NCBI GenBank assembly: GCA_964017195.1 | Contig: OZ024895.1 | Location: 19,767,034-19,831,033, forward strand | Reading direction: 5' to 3' | DNA from: Siderastrea radians | Taxonomy: Eukaryota > Cnidaria > Anthozoa > Scleractinia > Rhizangiidae | DNA: 64,000 nt | Shown: one piece after another, positions 10,783 to 22,980 of the stretch | Position numbering within the stretch: the stretch's first letter is position 1 | How the letters are laid out: each line of letters starts with the position of its first letter | Notes under the pieces: model-generated | Database searches by the model: none | What the model saw: only the letters and a program-made list of their open reading frames with translations | Told to the model about the DNA's origin: nothing | Translations under genes and position numbers: made by a program

Positions 10783-11151
10783 CAACCAAAACAAGGTAAA
10801 GATGGCTGCGGATCGGACGGTAGATTCTTGCTAAGAAAGAAACTTGGCATCTAAAGAACTGGTAGTTGTCTTTTTGAGTAACGTCTGATATAGTGAATGT
10901 AGCCTTTCCTGAGAAAGTAACTCTACCACTGTAACTACTGTTGTGAAAGACTTGAAGGGCTTGGTTGGGAGGCTTCCTGGCCACCAGTAAAGATTTGTAA
11001 CTATTCTGCGTATACAGTTCCACATATTTCACTGTTTCTCCATCATGGTTGTAGTCCCAGGACAGTGTAACGAAACTCACATTGGCAAACACATAGAAAT
11101 AATTGCCACCACTGCCGTCAACTGGGGTCGCGTTGAAACTTGGTTTACAAT
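10783..11151 (-). CDS. Gene A, first Ig-like (V-type) domain exon
   Basis: A 369-bp exon with acceptor TTATGGCAG before 11151 and donor GTAAGT after 10783. It takes one base from the previous exon and leaves one, again phase 1-1. It encodes about 122 residues: CKPSFNATPVDG, then FANVSFVTLSWDYNHDGETV (the Trp of an Ig core), VFHNSSYSGRVTFSGKATFT, and DNYQFFRCQVSFLAR with the second Cys. The layout (F-x-V-x-L-x-W, then S/T-rich strands, then a F-x-C strand) is that of a V-like Ig domain with an early Cys. Several N-glycosylation sites are present. An upstream signal-peptide exon of matching phase lies at 22491-22548. Splicing across the 11.3 kb intron is inferred. Confidence 0.8.
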
Positions 11152-11800
11152 CTGCCATAAAAAAAAGAGCGTCGTGGAAAACAAAGACCAAATAAAACAA
11201 AAAACTTTAGGTGGCCCTAAGCAACGGGAATGCTTACGTTCTGGATGTAGCTCAAAGACGGCAAAGGAATTTCTTTCTTTTTTTTTTTTTAGTTATGCGC
11301 GTTACTGCCCCATACCAGACATAAGAGAGCTCCTGCCTTGATGTCTGTGGATAGACAGACACGGTCGATGCACGCACGCAAAAGAGCAAACCTATTGATT
11401 TCCTGCCCCAGTTGGTGACTTTCAGGACTCACATCACCTTTCTCGAAAGGACAGCGGCTAACAGTTAAGGCACTAAGACGATCCTCGAGAGCTTTGGTTC
11501 GTTTGGGGATGATTATTAAGTCCTTCAGTTTCCTAAGGCTGTACTATTCTTACACTAATCAACCAAAAGTGAATTAGATCGGTAAATAAGGATGGCATCT
11601 AAGAATAAAGAGCTTCCAGAATCGTGGTTCTGAGACCGTGTTGGAAAGAAATTACTGGTGGGCCATTTTCAAGGTGTAATCGCAAGAGGTGCTAGCCCGG
11701 TTAATGACGGTGGCCCCTATTGCTAACGCTCACATTTTCTGCGCATCGCGCGTTCATCCTTCTCGATCGCGCGATTCCTGTAGGTGCAGTGGTGCGAAAA
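11152..11800. other. No gene recognised
   Basis: A T13 run at about 11279 and otherwise ordinary AT-rich intron-like sequence. Confidence 0.4.
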
Positions 11801-11889
11801 TAAAATTTTAGGTGTATTGAGTTGTTGTTTTTGTATTTCGCATTTTAACTTCCGTTGTGAGAGTGTTGATCCGTAAATGGAGAACGTGA

Positions 11890-12102
11890 GACGGAAAACA
11901 AAATGGTAGACTTATCAAAGAATCCGGACCGTCGAAGCGCCAGCGCTTGCACGACGAAAAAGAAATATCGACGTCGGCTTCAGACGACAAGGGAAACAAG
12001 GAAAGTAGCGTGGGAGGGACGAAGTTGACTTGGCGAGAGGGTCGAAGAATAGTAGAACTCGGCGTGTTAGCTGAAGAGACTTGTAATTCAGAGGATATCT
12101 AA
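11890..12102 (+). pseudogene. Possible transposable-element ORF start fragment
   Basis: A short plus-strand frame of about 70 codons contains KRQRLHDEKEISTSASDDKG and then LTWREGRRIVELGVLAEE before a stop at about 12102. WxEGRRxVELGxLA-type segments occur near the start of predicted proteins in repetitive cnidarian genes. No ATG in frame and no continuation were found. Assignment is tentative; chance is possible. Confidence 0.3.
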
Positions 12103-13440
12103 GAAGCGACCATCTGAAAAGATCACGCGAGCGTCAACCTTTTGGTTAAATTCTGTAGTACTTCGCTTCCACTTCCACGGTAAAGCAATTGTTAAACAAT
12201 AAAAATACGCAGTTTTAAGACTAAACTTTGCGTTGTGAATCAGTCTGAAGATTCATATTTTATTCATGTTTTTGACCTCTACAAAGGTGTTACACCAGCT
12301 GATGCTGTTGTATGCATTGTGGTTTCAAGATTATTTGTGTTGTGTGATGCTTGATTCTTTAAATTAACGATCGTGCAAGTTTTAAAGTAAAATATTGTAG
12401 ATTTTAAGTGATCGCAACGTTTTCAATAGTTCGTTTTTGGTTGTGCTTTGATTGAGGTTTTAATATTTTTTCCTTGGTACGATTTTGGCGCGAAACGGAT
12501 GTTTTGCGATGTTTGTTTACACGTCGCTAGGAAGTCAATCCTTATTTAATGAAATGTTCAATTGTTTTTGTACAGTACATTAATCTGCTCGTTTAGGTTT
12601 TGTTTACCTGGAAATAACTTTTCTATATCACTTTTAGCATTGAAAGCGCAGTTTCTTCGTGTTTCTTGCTGAATTTGTACCATTTCATATTTCTTGTAGT
12701 AATTACTTTTTAGTCGGTTTGTTTTTAAAGATTGTTGTACGAGACAAATAATCTATTGTTAGTGGTGCTATGTCAAGTTCTGTTTTGAATGTTAATTTTG
12801 CTCTCCAAGATTGCTGGTCACGTCCACTTTTAATTTATTGAAAAAGGAGGACCTTAGATTTAGAGAAGAAGCTTTTGTTCTATATTTGACTTACCGAGCT
12901 TACTGTTGTTATGTAATAATATTCACCTTGCGATTCACTTGCATTTAAGTAGCGTGTGTTGAATTTTAACCGATAGAATTGTTCTTTGTAATTTTTATAT
13001 TGCTCTTTTTACTTTATTTTGACAAGATACCTTGAGAACGATGTTGAAAATTAAGGAAGAGCTAGATTTTGTGACACTGCGTAATTCGTCGAAGCCTTTT
13101 ATGTTAATCACCTTCGTGCCCAAGCGAACTTTTGCAATAGATCTACTGCACAAGGCATTGCGTTAGCCTAATTATGTAAATTTGAGTTTGACGGGTAACT
13201 GACATGAGATTGACAGTTCTCGCCTGGTCAAGATAAAAGAGTGAGAGCGATAATTCTTGTGTGATTCAAAGCTAGCCTCAGTACTGTCAAGTTTAACGGT
13301 TTGTATTAAACAGTCAAGCGTTGAAAAAAGAAAACTAGTCATATAGTTTGTTGGTGGTCTCCGAGCTAATTCCCCTCGAAAAGACCATTTCAACACAATC
13401 CCAAGGTAAATATACAAATAGTCGATCCAGTTTTTCTAAT
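12103..13440. other. No gene recognised
   Basis: AT-rich, T-biased on the plus strand, with stops in all frames. No repeat partner was noticed within the window. Confidence 0.45.
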
Positions 13441-14330
13441 AGCGGAGCCAGCGCGCTAGCGCGTCAGCGGAGCTCCATTGCTAAGGAAATTTGGTAATCT
13501 ATCAAGCCAAAAAATTTTGGTAGTGACGTAGTAGTCACGTGACCGTCCGTCCGTACATCCGTCCGTACGTCCGTCCGTCCGCACCACAGGGATACCAATA
13601 CATTTCCTACACTGAATAGAATCCTGTGCTGAATCCCGTGTGTTTTCGGCGCGAAATCGCATGTTGACCCGCGTTGTAGCAAAACAAGCAAAGACAACAA
13701 AAGTCAAAAACAAATTTGTTAGTGGAAAAAAAAAGTTCAAAAGAACACTCAGTTGTCTTTTTGGTGGAAGGGGAAAAGTTCAATCTAGGCGAAAGAAATT
13801 CGGCGATAAAGTTCAGGCAAAAAGTTGAAATTTGCCTCGTCGGTTCTGTTCAAACTCGGTCGGCACACCGCTTGAGTTCGCAGCTTTTCGCAGCGGTTTC
13901 GACGCCAAATATAGCAGAGCTAGTGCTTTTTGGTTTTTTCTGTCCACAACCATGGTTTTTACGGCGTTTCGAACACATTTTGCCAGGAAAAACACCAGCA
14001 TTTTCATGCTGATAGGCAGCTTGTCACGAAGAAAGAAATAAGTATTAAATTAACTACGAAAACAATGTCAAACGCCCATGGCCTAGTGGACTAGTTACCG
14101 GCATCTCACGCCGATGAACCGGGTTCGACACTCAGCGGGAGCAAGAATTTTTTTCTTTTTTTTTTCTTTGTTTTTTTTTTTTTAATAAAACGACTTGGAT
14201 GAGAGTATTTTCACAAATTAATAACTGCCAGCAAAAACAAAACAAAAAAACAAAACAAAAAACAAAAGCAAAAAACAGACAAAACAAAAAGGGGGGCTCC
14301 GCTTTTAGGCTTGGCTAAATCTATATATTA
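13441..14330 (+). mobile_element. AGCGGAGC-end repeat family, copy 1
   Basis: Begins AGCGGAGCC, followed by CGGAGCTCCATTGCTAAG, AAATTTTGGTAGTGACG and a CCGTCCGTCC array at 13541-13582. It ends GGCTCCGCTTTTAGGC then TTGGCTAAATCTATAT. Left AGCGGAGCC and right GGCTCCGCT are inverse of each other, so it has very short terminal inverted repeats. Copies 2-4 (14357, 18909 and 22981) share the left block and the right tail but differ in length. No ORF. This copy carries a tRNA-like insert and a T-rich tract. Class unknown; non-autonomous. Confidence 0.7.
14072..14143 (+). repeat. tRNA-derived (SINE-head-like) sequence
   Basis: Contains an A-box-like GGCCTAGTGGACTAG and a B-box-like GGGTTCGACACTC at tRNA spacing, about 72 bp long, followed by poly-T/C. 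The acceptor ends do not pair well, so it is not scored as a tRNA gene. It probably provided or provides an internal Pol III promoter. Confidence 0.6.
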
Positions 14331-14356
14331 AACCTATTGTTTTATCCAGTATTTAT

Positions 14357-15543
14357 AGCGGAGCCTGCGGGAAAAGCCAGACAGCGGAGTTCCATTGCTA
14401 AGCAAATTTGGTAACCTGTCGATCCGAAAAATTTTGGTTGTGACGTCAGCGTACGTCCGTCCGTCCCTCCGTCCGTACAGACTCTGGGGGAGGGGGAGGG
14501 GAGTCCTAAGTCAACCCGACCGGGGTTGGAGAATGCCATCTTTTCTTGGCGGGAAATCGTGCAGTGCTTTTGGGCAACCGCGTTTTTCTTGGTGGGAAAT
14601 CGCATCACCATCGTCGTTTTTGAAAAAGAGGTTCCTTTAAAAAGCTTAAGTTTATTTAGCAAAACGATAGTTCGACAGTACTGAAGTTTTAAACTTGAGA
14701 AAAAAACATCTAATATCTATAAATGGAAAAAAAAGGTCAAAAGAATACTGGTAGAAGGCGAAAAGTTCAAGTTACGAAAGCTGCCTTCAAAGGACTTTAT
14801 CGCTTTGTTTTCTTCACGGCGGAGAGCTTGCCTTGTTCTGAAACACAACCGAGTAAGGGAAGTTTTTAAAGGGTTTAAGGTGCATGATTTTGAGTATTAC
14901 GGTCACACAAGTTACATTTTGAAATGGAAATTTAATTTATGTCGTTAGAAATGTGTCATTTACTTGTGACTTTAAAAAATTATTAGAAAACGCGCTCAGA
15001 TTTGTTACAGATGTAGTCTTGAATATTTTGCCATGCACGGCCGATTTCCCTCGCGTGGGCGGACCCACCGCCGTGCTGGAAGTGTAACGCGAGTTGCACG
15101 TTAAGTATAACCCTTTACGGGTTTTCGAATAAACTTTTTCAAAATTGATTTCTCTGTTTATTATTTTGTGTTTGTTTATTCATAACAGTAGGTCAAAGCA
15201 CAGTCGCAAGGCAACTGCACAAGCATCACTTACGGCGAATAATTTCTTTCAATTTCAACTGTCGGGTCGGTTTGTGCAATTGTCGATTTTCTTGTCCTAG
15301 AAGTTTTCAATAGTAACTAGAATGACCTTTCGAGCTTGGTTTTACAGAACAGATCCTCAAAATATTGGAGGACAATTCGGAACACCGTTCCGGCTTTTTG
15401 AGAAACACTTTTAGAAAGTGAACAAGCCAAAGAAAGACCCGAAATATATTTCAGACCGAAAAGCTTCAGGACTATGTTTGAGAAACGAGCACCAGTTTAT
15501 TCCTTGGCGGCTCCGCTTTTAGGCATGGCTAAATCTATATGTT
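14357..15543 (+). mobile_element. AGCGGAGC-end repeat family, copy 2
   Basis: Starts 27 bp after copy 1 with AGCGGAGCCTGCGG and CGGAGTTCCATTGCTAAGC, then CCGTCCGTCC. It has two GGCGGGAAATCG-type blocks (CTTGGCGGGAAATCG, CTTGGTGGGAAATCG), a middle block that matches copy 4 closely (GAGTATTACGGTCA, GAAATGTGTCATTTACTT, ACAGTAGGTCAAAGCACA), and the end GGCGGCTCCGCTTTTAGGC. The tandem placement of copies 1 and 2 suggests nested or serial insertion. Confidence 0.7.
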
Positions 15544-16510
15544 ATATCTTACATATTTTTTAACCTTGACTTGATAATCACGTCAGCTAAGAGTACGTCG
15601 AAACGTCATCGTTTTGAACTTTTTTATCGTCTTAAATGTTTTTATGAAATATATTATGGCAGATTTTCATAGTAAAATACATAAAACAGGATTGTGATTT
15701 CCTTTGAAAAATAATGAATGGGCTGATTAGCATATCAGAGCCGCGTTTAGTTCGTCTTCGATGGTCTGCCAGGGCTAACAATGTGGTTCGTCACAGCAGT
15801 TGCAGATTCTTTAAATTGATCTATTTGTATATACGTAGAATCGAATGAAATGTATGCTCCATGGACTCCTATAGAGCCTGTTGTTTTGTAGCAAGGTCTT
15901 TGTAGCCGCTAAAGACCAGGCGAACGCTACTTGTGTGACAATTTTATGTCCACACCAAATTCATCGTAAGACACATCGTAGCAGGAAAGAACACATCAAA
16001 AGCAGCGTTTCTGAAAATGCAAAGAAGGAATGAATCCTATGGATAACGGGAAAGAAAAACGCGACAAGAAAAGTAAAAGTTAACGAAAGGAAAATACGGA
16101 AATTCTAATACCGGTGGATTTTCCGAGAGTCCATGAAAACGACACGCTATACATGCGAACTAGACACAGAATGCAGAAAGCTACTAGCTTAGCGTTGAAC
16201 ATGAATTCTACGTGCTCTTGTGGGAATATGAAAAAAACTAGAGAAAAAGGGGAAAACGCGCTAACATTCCGGCCTCGAAAGGCGCACGCGATAATGTAAG
16301 ATTAGCATAACGCGTTAACAGTCCTACAGTGTTATTTACAACGGTCACTCTAGACAAGACCATTCCTCTTGAAAAGAAATTGCAGACCAGATAATAGGTT
16401 TAAACTTAAGAGTGAGTGGTAAAGAACAAGTTGCTTTCAATTATCAGCCCAACAAGAGATACGAGTAATGAAAACCGAGATTTATATGAAAAATTCGTGA
16501 GAAGAGAGAC
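15544..16510. other. No gene recognised
   Basis: AT-rich. The 61-codon plus frame at 16114-16299 has no recognisable feature. Nothing repeated in the window was noticed. Confidence 0.4.
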
Positions 16511-16516
16511 TGACAA

Positions 16517-17998
16517 CAAGGTGGTAACGGAGGGGGGGGGGGGGGGGTCTCGATCACGAATCACGAGTCTATTTTCGTTCAAATCACGAATCACGCATGT
16601 TTTTGAAACATTTCACGAATCACGTATTTAACATACACCATTGCAAAAACATAATCCCTAATTGACTAATTATTTGCTTTGCGTTTGGTTTTCAATACAC
16701 AGACAGTCTTTTAGCGGAGTTTTGAATATAGAAAAAGGGCCTCAAACGCATAAAATGTGTCAAGAGAACGCTTTCTTCAACAAAATCAGTCTTAAAAGTG
16801 TCCTTTAAGAAACGCAAACGAAGTGTCTCTCCTAGGCTGAATGTCGTAGACATTTTAGTTTATTGAACTGTTCTTAGCTTCATTAGTAGGATGACAATGC
16901 TCTATTTGACAAGGTGATTGCCCTCCCTGATCGCGTGCGAATTGTTTTTGAAAGAAAGTTTATTGCAACCTCATTCGTTTCGTTCGTTTTTGCTTCTCTC
17001 TTAGGCTGTTCATTGAATTCAGTTCAATTCCCATTCCTATTAACAAAATTTGGAAACTCGTGTTTCCACGCCTCCTGGATTCGTAAAGAATAGGTCTCAA
17101 TCCCGCTAAACCTGGCATTTTTACTACACGGGCAATGGTAATGTCGACGTTTTTCCTTAAACCTTTGCCAAACGCAATGTCAGTGAGACCCGTAAACTGA
17201 ACCAAATGCAGCTAGAAATTGCGGAGCTTTTTCATGATCCCTTTCGGATAGCGGAATATTAACTTTTCTTTATGCAGTGGGTGGCTGGAGGTTTGTCCAG
17301 ACTCTGTTGCCAGGAAGAATGACGCTAGAACTCTGTTTTAACTATAGCGTTGTTGCACTCGACATGCTGGGCTCTGAAGACATGTAGACACGAGTAGAGT
17401 TAATGAGTTAACATTAAGCTAGATATCATTTAAAATGTATTCGATTGGCTTGTCAGATGTGACAGAAATGAAGGAATCAACAACATTCATCACATTCATT
17501 TACATGTTTATTGTTTTACCGGCTCACTGTTGCCAGTGGGTGGCTGGAGGTTTGTCCAGACTCTGTTGCCAGGAAGAATGACGCTAGAACTCTGTTTTAA
17601 CTATAGCGTTGTTGCACTCGACATGCTGGGCTCTGAAGACATGTAGACACGAGTAGAGTTAATGAGTTAACATTAAGCTAGATATCATTTAAAATGTATT
17701 CGATTGGCTTGTCAGATGTGACAGAAATGAAGGAATCAACAACATTCATCACATTCATTTACATGTTTATTGTTTTACCGGCTCACTGTTGCCAATTGAT
17801 TTATAGGTAACTAAGTTAGTTTCGGTTTTCACGAATATTTTCCGCCGGAATCACGAATCACGGTCTTTAAAATAAGGAGATCACGCATTACGCTAGGCTG
17901 CAAATTCACGGATTACGGCAATATTTGAGCTGCTTTCACGTGTCACGCACTAATTTTTGCTCAAATCACGCGTCACGCATAACCCCTTTACCACCCTG
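16517..17998 (+). mobile_element. Non-autonomous DNA transposon with ATCACG arrays and 6-bp target duplication
   Basis: Ends are CAAGGTGGTAACGG (left) and, read inward from the right, CAGGGTGGTAAAGG. They are flanked by TGACAA on both sides (16511-16516 and 17999-18004), a target-site duplication. Inside each end lies an irregular array of ATCACGAATCACG-like units in the same orientation (16553-16625 and 17828-17985). A 17-bp G run follows the left end. There is no transposase. The CAGGG-like end recalls hAT-type elements, but those duplicate 8 bp, so the superfamily is open. Confidence 0.7.
17275..17793 (+). repeat. Perfect 259-bp tandem duplication
   Basis: The unit starting CAGTGGGTGGCTGGAGG at 17275 starts again at 17534 and I see no difference across the two copies. 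It lies wholly inside the element 16517-17998. Perfect identity means either a very recent duplication or an assembly artefact. Confidence 0.9.
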
Positions 17999-18344
17999 TG
18001 ACAAGTGAAAGAAAGAATCAGATCAAACTTCATTGTCGATTAACGATTAACGGAGAGAAACATATTGGTGAAATAAAATACAAAACTCTCCTTGCAGAAA
18101 AAAAAAAACAAGCAAAAAAACACCAACAACCACGAGATCTCCAGGCCCGTGGAACGGTTATTATTATAGCAGAATTCACGCCCGTATGCTAAAAAGCTAA
18201 ACTAGCTACACAGGGTGCATAGCGTAACTTGTGAGCATTAGAGGAAAAAAAAAGCAACAAAAAGAATAATAACATTTGTAAACAAAAAACCTAAGAGGTA
18301 CTTAGGGAATAAAGAAATACTAAAACCTAAAATCTAAAAATCTA

Positions 18345-18371
18345 AACTACTACTACTACTACTACTACTAC

Positions 18372-18446
<75 letters not shown>

Positions 18447-18485
18447 CATTATCATTATCATTATCATTATCATTATCATAATCAT
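18345..18485 (+). repeat. Compound microsatellite (CTA)n (TTA)n (TCATTA)n
   Basis: Three arrays run into one another without a gap: CTA triplets, TTA triplets and then TCATTA hexamers. The Asn/Asp/Ser-rich open frame on the minus strand is only this repeat. Confidence 0.95.
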
Positions 18486-18908
18486 TATCAAAATTTTTTT
18501 GTAACAACCTCAAGTTAGATGGCCCTCCGCGAAGCGACGCCATCTGTAGTATTACGATTTGATATTCCTTTCGTCGCTTTAGGTTCTTGAAGGTTACGGA
18601 TGATTGATAGGTAGGTTGTTTAAGGTCGCTGGGGTATACATTTTAGGCCTTGGACTTTTAGGCTTTGTAAGCGTTTTCTGGGTGTTATAATTTTTCAAAG
18701 AGATGACATGTATGATAATAACTATATTTGCTAATCAAAAGTCCGCCTTAAACTTTTTTTAATAGAACAACATAAATAGTTGTCCAGAACATTACTGTTC
18801 AGCATTGGCCCTATTTGATTATTGACAGTTTAGCGTTTTATCTCCAAATTTAACTCTTGAGATTAGTTTTCAGGATTTTAAACAGCACGATTGGCACGTT
18901 GTACTTTT

Positions 18909-20692
18909 AGCGGAGCTCCTCTGCGGCCAAAAGACGCAGAGCGGAGCACCATGAGTGAGCAAATCTGGTAACCTATCGCTGCGAGAAATTTTGGTTGTGA
19001 CGTTAGCGTATGTCTGTAGGTCCGTACAGACTCTGGGGGAGGGGGAGGGGAGTCCAAAGGCAACCCGATGGGAGGTCAAGAATGCCATCTTTTCTTCACG
19101 GTAAGTGATTTTGGGCAACCTGCGTTTTTCTTGGCGAGAATTCGCATGACTATCGTCGCTTAGCTTTTGAAAGAGATTTTTAGCAAAACGATTGTTCGAC
19201 GGTGTTGAAGTTTTAAACTTGGGAAAAATATCTAATATCTATAAATAGAGCGAAAAAGTTCAAAACATACTCAGTTGTCTCTTTGGTGGAAGGCAAAAAG
19301 TTCAAGTTACGAAAATTGCTTTCGAGGACTTCTTCTTTGCTTTCTTCTCGGCGGAGAGAAAGGGTTTAACGAACATGAACACGAACATAAGAAAACGCGC
19401 TCAGACTTGAGACAACAGCATGCATCTAATTTTCACAGGCATCACTTTAGTCTTCAGTAACGTTCCCGCAAATAGATAGTTGTTTTGAATTTTGAGTCTC
19501 GGGTCCATCTCTTTGGGTAATTGTCGATTTTCTTAAAAGTTTCCAATAGTAATAATCTTTTGAGCAAAGCAATTGTCGGTTTAAAGCTGTCGGTTTTGTG
19601 CATCCGCTAAACTTATTTTATAGCTTAAAGCATGTTTGGTGTTTGTTCTGTTTTCAATCTTGATGGTCTCCAGTTAGAGAACGAAATGATAGTTATTTAA
19701 GAAACTATAAGCGAAGCTGTTGTCGGTTTAAAGCCATTTTATTGAAAAGCTTCCGAAAACAGTTCTGTGCATTTCTCAAGGCACCCAAATTTATGGACTT
19801 CGAGGCCGCAAAACTTATGTCTTGTTTATAATTCTGGCATGTTTTGGTTTGTTTTGTTATTAATCCAAATGGTCTCTAGATAGAGATCGAAAAAAAAATT
19901 AATCAACTAACTATAAGCGAAGCAGTTTTTAGTTTTAAGCTATTTCCCCGAAAAGCTTCCAAAAACAGTTCTGTGAGTTATGTCTTCTTTATAGTTGTCA
20001 GCATGTTTTGCTTTGTTTTGTTTTCAATCGCGATGGTCTCTAGTTAGAGATCGAAACAAAAAATTATTCAAATAACTATAGGCAAAGCAATTTTCTTGAT
20101 AAAACTATTTTATCCGATAAGCTTCCAAAAATTACAGTTCTGTGTGTCCCTCAAAGCGCCCGAAACTATTTACTTCGCGGCCACTGAACTTACGCAATAT
20201 TCCTTGGATAAATTACAGGTGCTTGGAAGCTGTTAACATCCGAACACGATGAAAGCCTAAAAAGCTAACCCATTCACTTCAGAGCAATTTAGTGACATTT
20301 CGAGTTCATTTAAGCGAACAGCCAATGATGCGAGGAGATTTGATAAGTTTTGACAGTTAAATGACAAGATATGGAAACATTGCAAGCACTAAGCAAGACA
20401 GCTCGTGAGTAAAAAGTGTGTTCAGTTTAAAGCTCGAAGAAAAAAGGTGTAATCTTGAATGTCCTTTCGAGCTCGGTTTCACGAAATAGATCCCCAAACT
20501 ATTGGAGAGCAATTCGGAACATTTTCGGGCTTTTTGAGATACGCTTAATTTGAAAGAGAACGAGCAAAACAAAGCCCCGATTTTAGGACTATTCGAGAAA
20601 CGAACACCAGCTTCAAAAGCTTCACATTGGAGCTCTCAAGGAATAGCATTCCTTGCGAACTCTGCTTTTAGGCTTGGCAAAATCTATATATT
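18909..20692 (+). mobile_element. AGCGGAGC-end repeat family, copy 3
   Basis: Starts AGCGGAGCTCC, with CGGAGCACCATGAGTGAGC, AAATTTTGGTTGTGACG and GGGGGAGGGGAGTCC near 19035. It ends CTCTGCTTTTAGGCTTGG and AAATCTATATATTAT. The middle holds three or four diverged internal repeats of about 160-170 bp near 19620-20110 (GTTTTGTTTTGTT..., GATGGTCTC(T)AGTTAGAGA, AACTATA(A/G)GC(G/A)AAGC). No ORF of note. Confidence 0.65.
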
Positions 20693-21600
20693 ATATTGAT
20701 TGTTTGATTTGTAGTAGTTAAGGATTTCATCCTTAGTGTTGACAAAATTCGAGTAGTAGTTTAATTGGGTTTAGGTGTCTTGTTTGTAGTAGCTTGAGGT
20801 GACGGTTTTTTGTGAATAATAACTAGAATTGTTGTCTGTACGATTAGCTGTATGGTGATTTTACAAGAAGATGCAGATAAGTTTGTGAACTGCGCAAACG
20901 AAAACGTGTAGGTCAATTTGAAATCATGTTTGTAATGAACGGATTAGGCAAGAAGGAATTGTTGTGGTGTGTTGTAGCGATAATATTGAAAAAAGATGTA
21001 ATGGGTTTGTATTGGTTATTAGATTTGAATGTCACAGTTGAGGATTTCATTCTCAGGGTTGAGAAAATTCGTTTAGTGGTTTCGTTGCGTTATAATTTGC
21101 GCGTCTTGTCGTGCTTCACATTTGATGCACAGAGATAAGTGTACATACTCAATTATTTATTTTCGACGGCCAAATGAATATTAACCTTTTAAATGGCCTT
21201 TGTCGTTTTTGTTAGGTTTCGATTCCGTAATGTGAGGAAATTGTGTTTATAACTGCTATATTTTATTATTTAAGTATTAGACATCAAATTGTCTCATGTT
21301 GAAAATACCTGCTCCTGTCTGTTAGCATTTCGCAAAAACTTGGTGGAGGGAGACGATAAAGAAAGCTGTTGCAAAGAGGTACCAACTCATGGAAATTATA
21401 GGGTATTTTTTGGGCTACTAACACCGTGTTATGTTAGCGAACGAGTTCCCAGAAATGGTTCAACACAACCAGACGAAATGTTGTTTTAAAATCACTATGC
21501 ATAGCATTTTTGATTCTGAAAATATGAGAGCTGTAGGAGAGTTTAATTCTGTAGATTTAATTCTAGTGGCCCACAAATTAACTTCAGCTGGTAAGGTCCA
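20693..21600. other. No gene recognised
   Basis: TTGT-rich sequence with a weak internal similarity (GAGGATTTCAT, GAAAATTCG at about 20722 and 21041), so part of it may be an old duplication. The 70-codon frame at 20926-21138 has no domain. Confidence 0.4.
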
Positions 21601-22490
21601 TCTTTGATAAACCACAAGTTTTCTTGTTCTTAGAAAAATCTCTTGTCCTCAGAATTTTTGAACTGCAGTTAGCTTTCAGAAAAGTTAACCTTATTTCCTT
21701 CTCCAATAAGGCCAAGGTCAATCGGCGATCTTTACATGTGCTGAACCTAGTGCATGCAAATGAGCTTAAGTTATTGTTCTCTATAGCTAATCACTCTGCG
21801 GTAAAAAGAGAAAAAATTATTTTCACACCAAATTCCATCAAACACAGACAAGAATCAGGAATGGGCATCTCGTTTATTTAAATCTACTGATACCACAGGC
21901 TACAGAAGAAAACTAGTCATCCTAAATATGCTGAGGAACTTTACAAAATATAACCTTGCATACTCCATATTAAAAGCGCTTGATAATGCTAAATTAAAGT
22001 TCCCTTTCAGCCTGAATGAATTTACGCTGAAGTAAACGAGCCGTCGAGTGACCTGCAACTTCAAAGAACACCTATATATACTGACTGACGAATAGTCATG
22101 TGTGCTTGCTAAGAAATGTGAATGTGATAATATCCGATACAATCCCGACAAGTCCGAACTATCAGAATAAATCTTGCATTTCATAACATGAGAAAATACA
22201 CTTGTTTTTGCTAATTTGCATTAGGCTCGACACATGCAAAGAACGACATTTGATCAAGGCATAAGGTGACATTTTCCACCCTTCGCCCCCCCCTCCTCTG
22301 TGAAACAAAGAAATTTAATTTTCCCATCTTACTTACGACTGCATTAAATTCGATAAATCTGGACCGATTAACATCTTACGTACAGATATTAATCTCCAAA
22401 ACGTGAACCGCTGGGCCCTAGTTGAGCACGTAATAGACTCGTAATCGTGTCGCGGGCAACACATGCAAGTTAGGCTAAGACGTCATTCAC

Positions 22491-22548
22491 CTGAAGGAAG
22501 TAGTAGAAAAACATAGAGCACCAAAAAAGAAAGCTTTAGTATCTCCAT
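22491..22548 (-). CDS. Gene A, first coding exon (signal peptide)
   Basis: ATG at 22548 opens 19 codons, MEILKLSFLVLYVFLLLPS, plus one base, ending at a donor GTGAATG. The peptide has a short charged start, a hydrophobic core and a small-residue end, which is a textbook secretory signal. The spare G is phase 1, exactly what the Ig exon at 10783-11151 needs (it would give Asp before Cys). The start is chosen because the same ATG and frame are kept in the copy at 34701-34758, while other frames are not. The 5' flank holds an inverted CCAAT motif (GACCAATCAATGGA on plus at about 22709) that is kept in the other copies. Linkage to the Ig exons is inferred; no transcript can be seen. Confidence 0.6.
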
Positions 22549-22980
22549 CTGAGACAAAGTTTTTCGGATTCTGAACATTTCGAATGACCTCGTTGGGCAC
22601 ACGTTCGGCAATACACGGGTAGAGGAATAATAATAAGACAAGAACTTTCGGCTGAGAATTTAAGATGTGAAAAATCACAACGTGGCCACAATAAACTCCC
22701 TTAGAATGAACCAATCAATGGATCTATGAATGGACCAATTTGCACATCTATACGTGCGTTCTGTACTTGTTCTGAAATGTATCTCACATAACCTAAAAAC
22801 ATTTCCCTGCCTGCTCTTAAGCAAAATGTTTTCGTTAGTGGCAGGTTGGATTATGGATGATGCACAATTTTAAAAAAGATGTGAATTTTTTGCTGTTATA
22901 TGCGAAACCATGACCGGGTTTCCATAATCCTCGAAGCATCATTTTTAAGTTTTTAAGTACCAGCTCATGCGAAGTAACTG

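Noticed and set aside
18334..18543. Asn/Asp-rich protein
   Set aside because: Reading of the TTA/TCATTA microsatellite.
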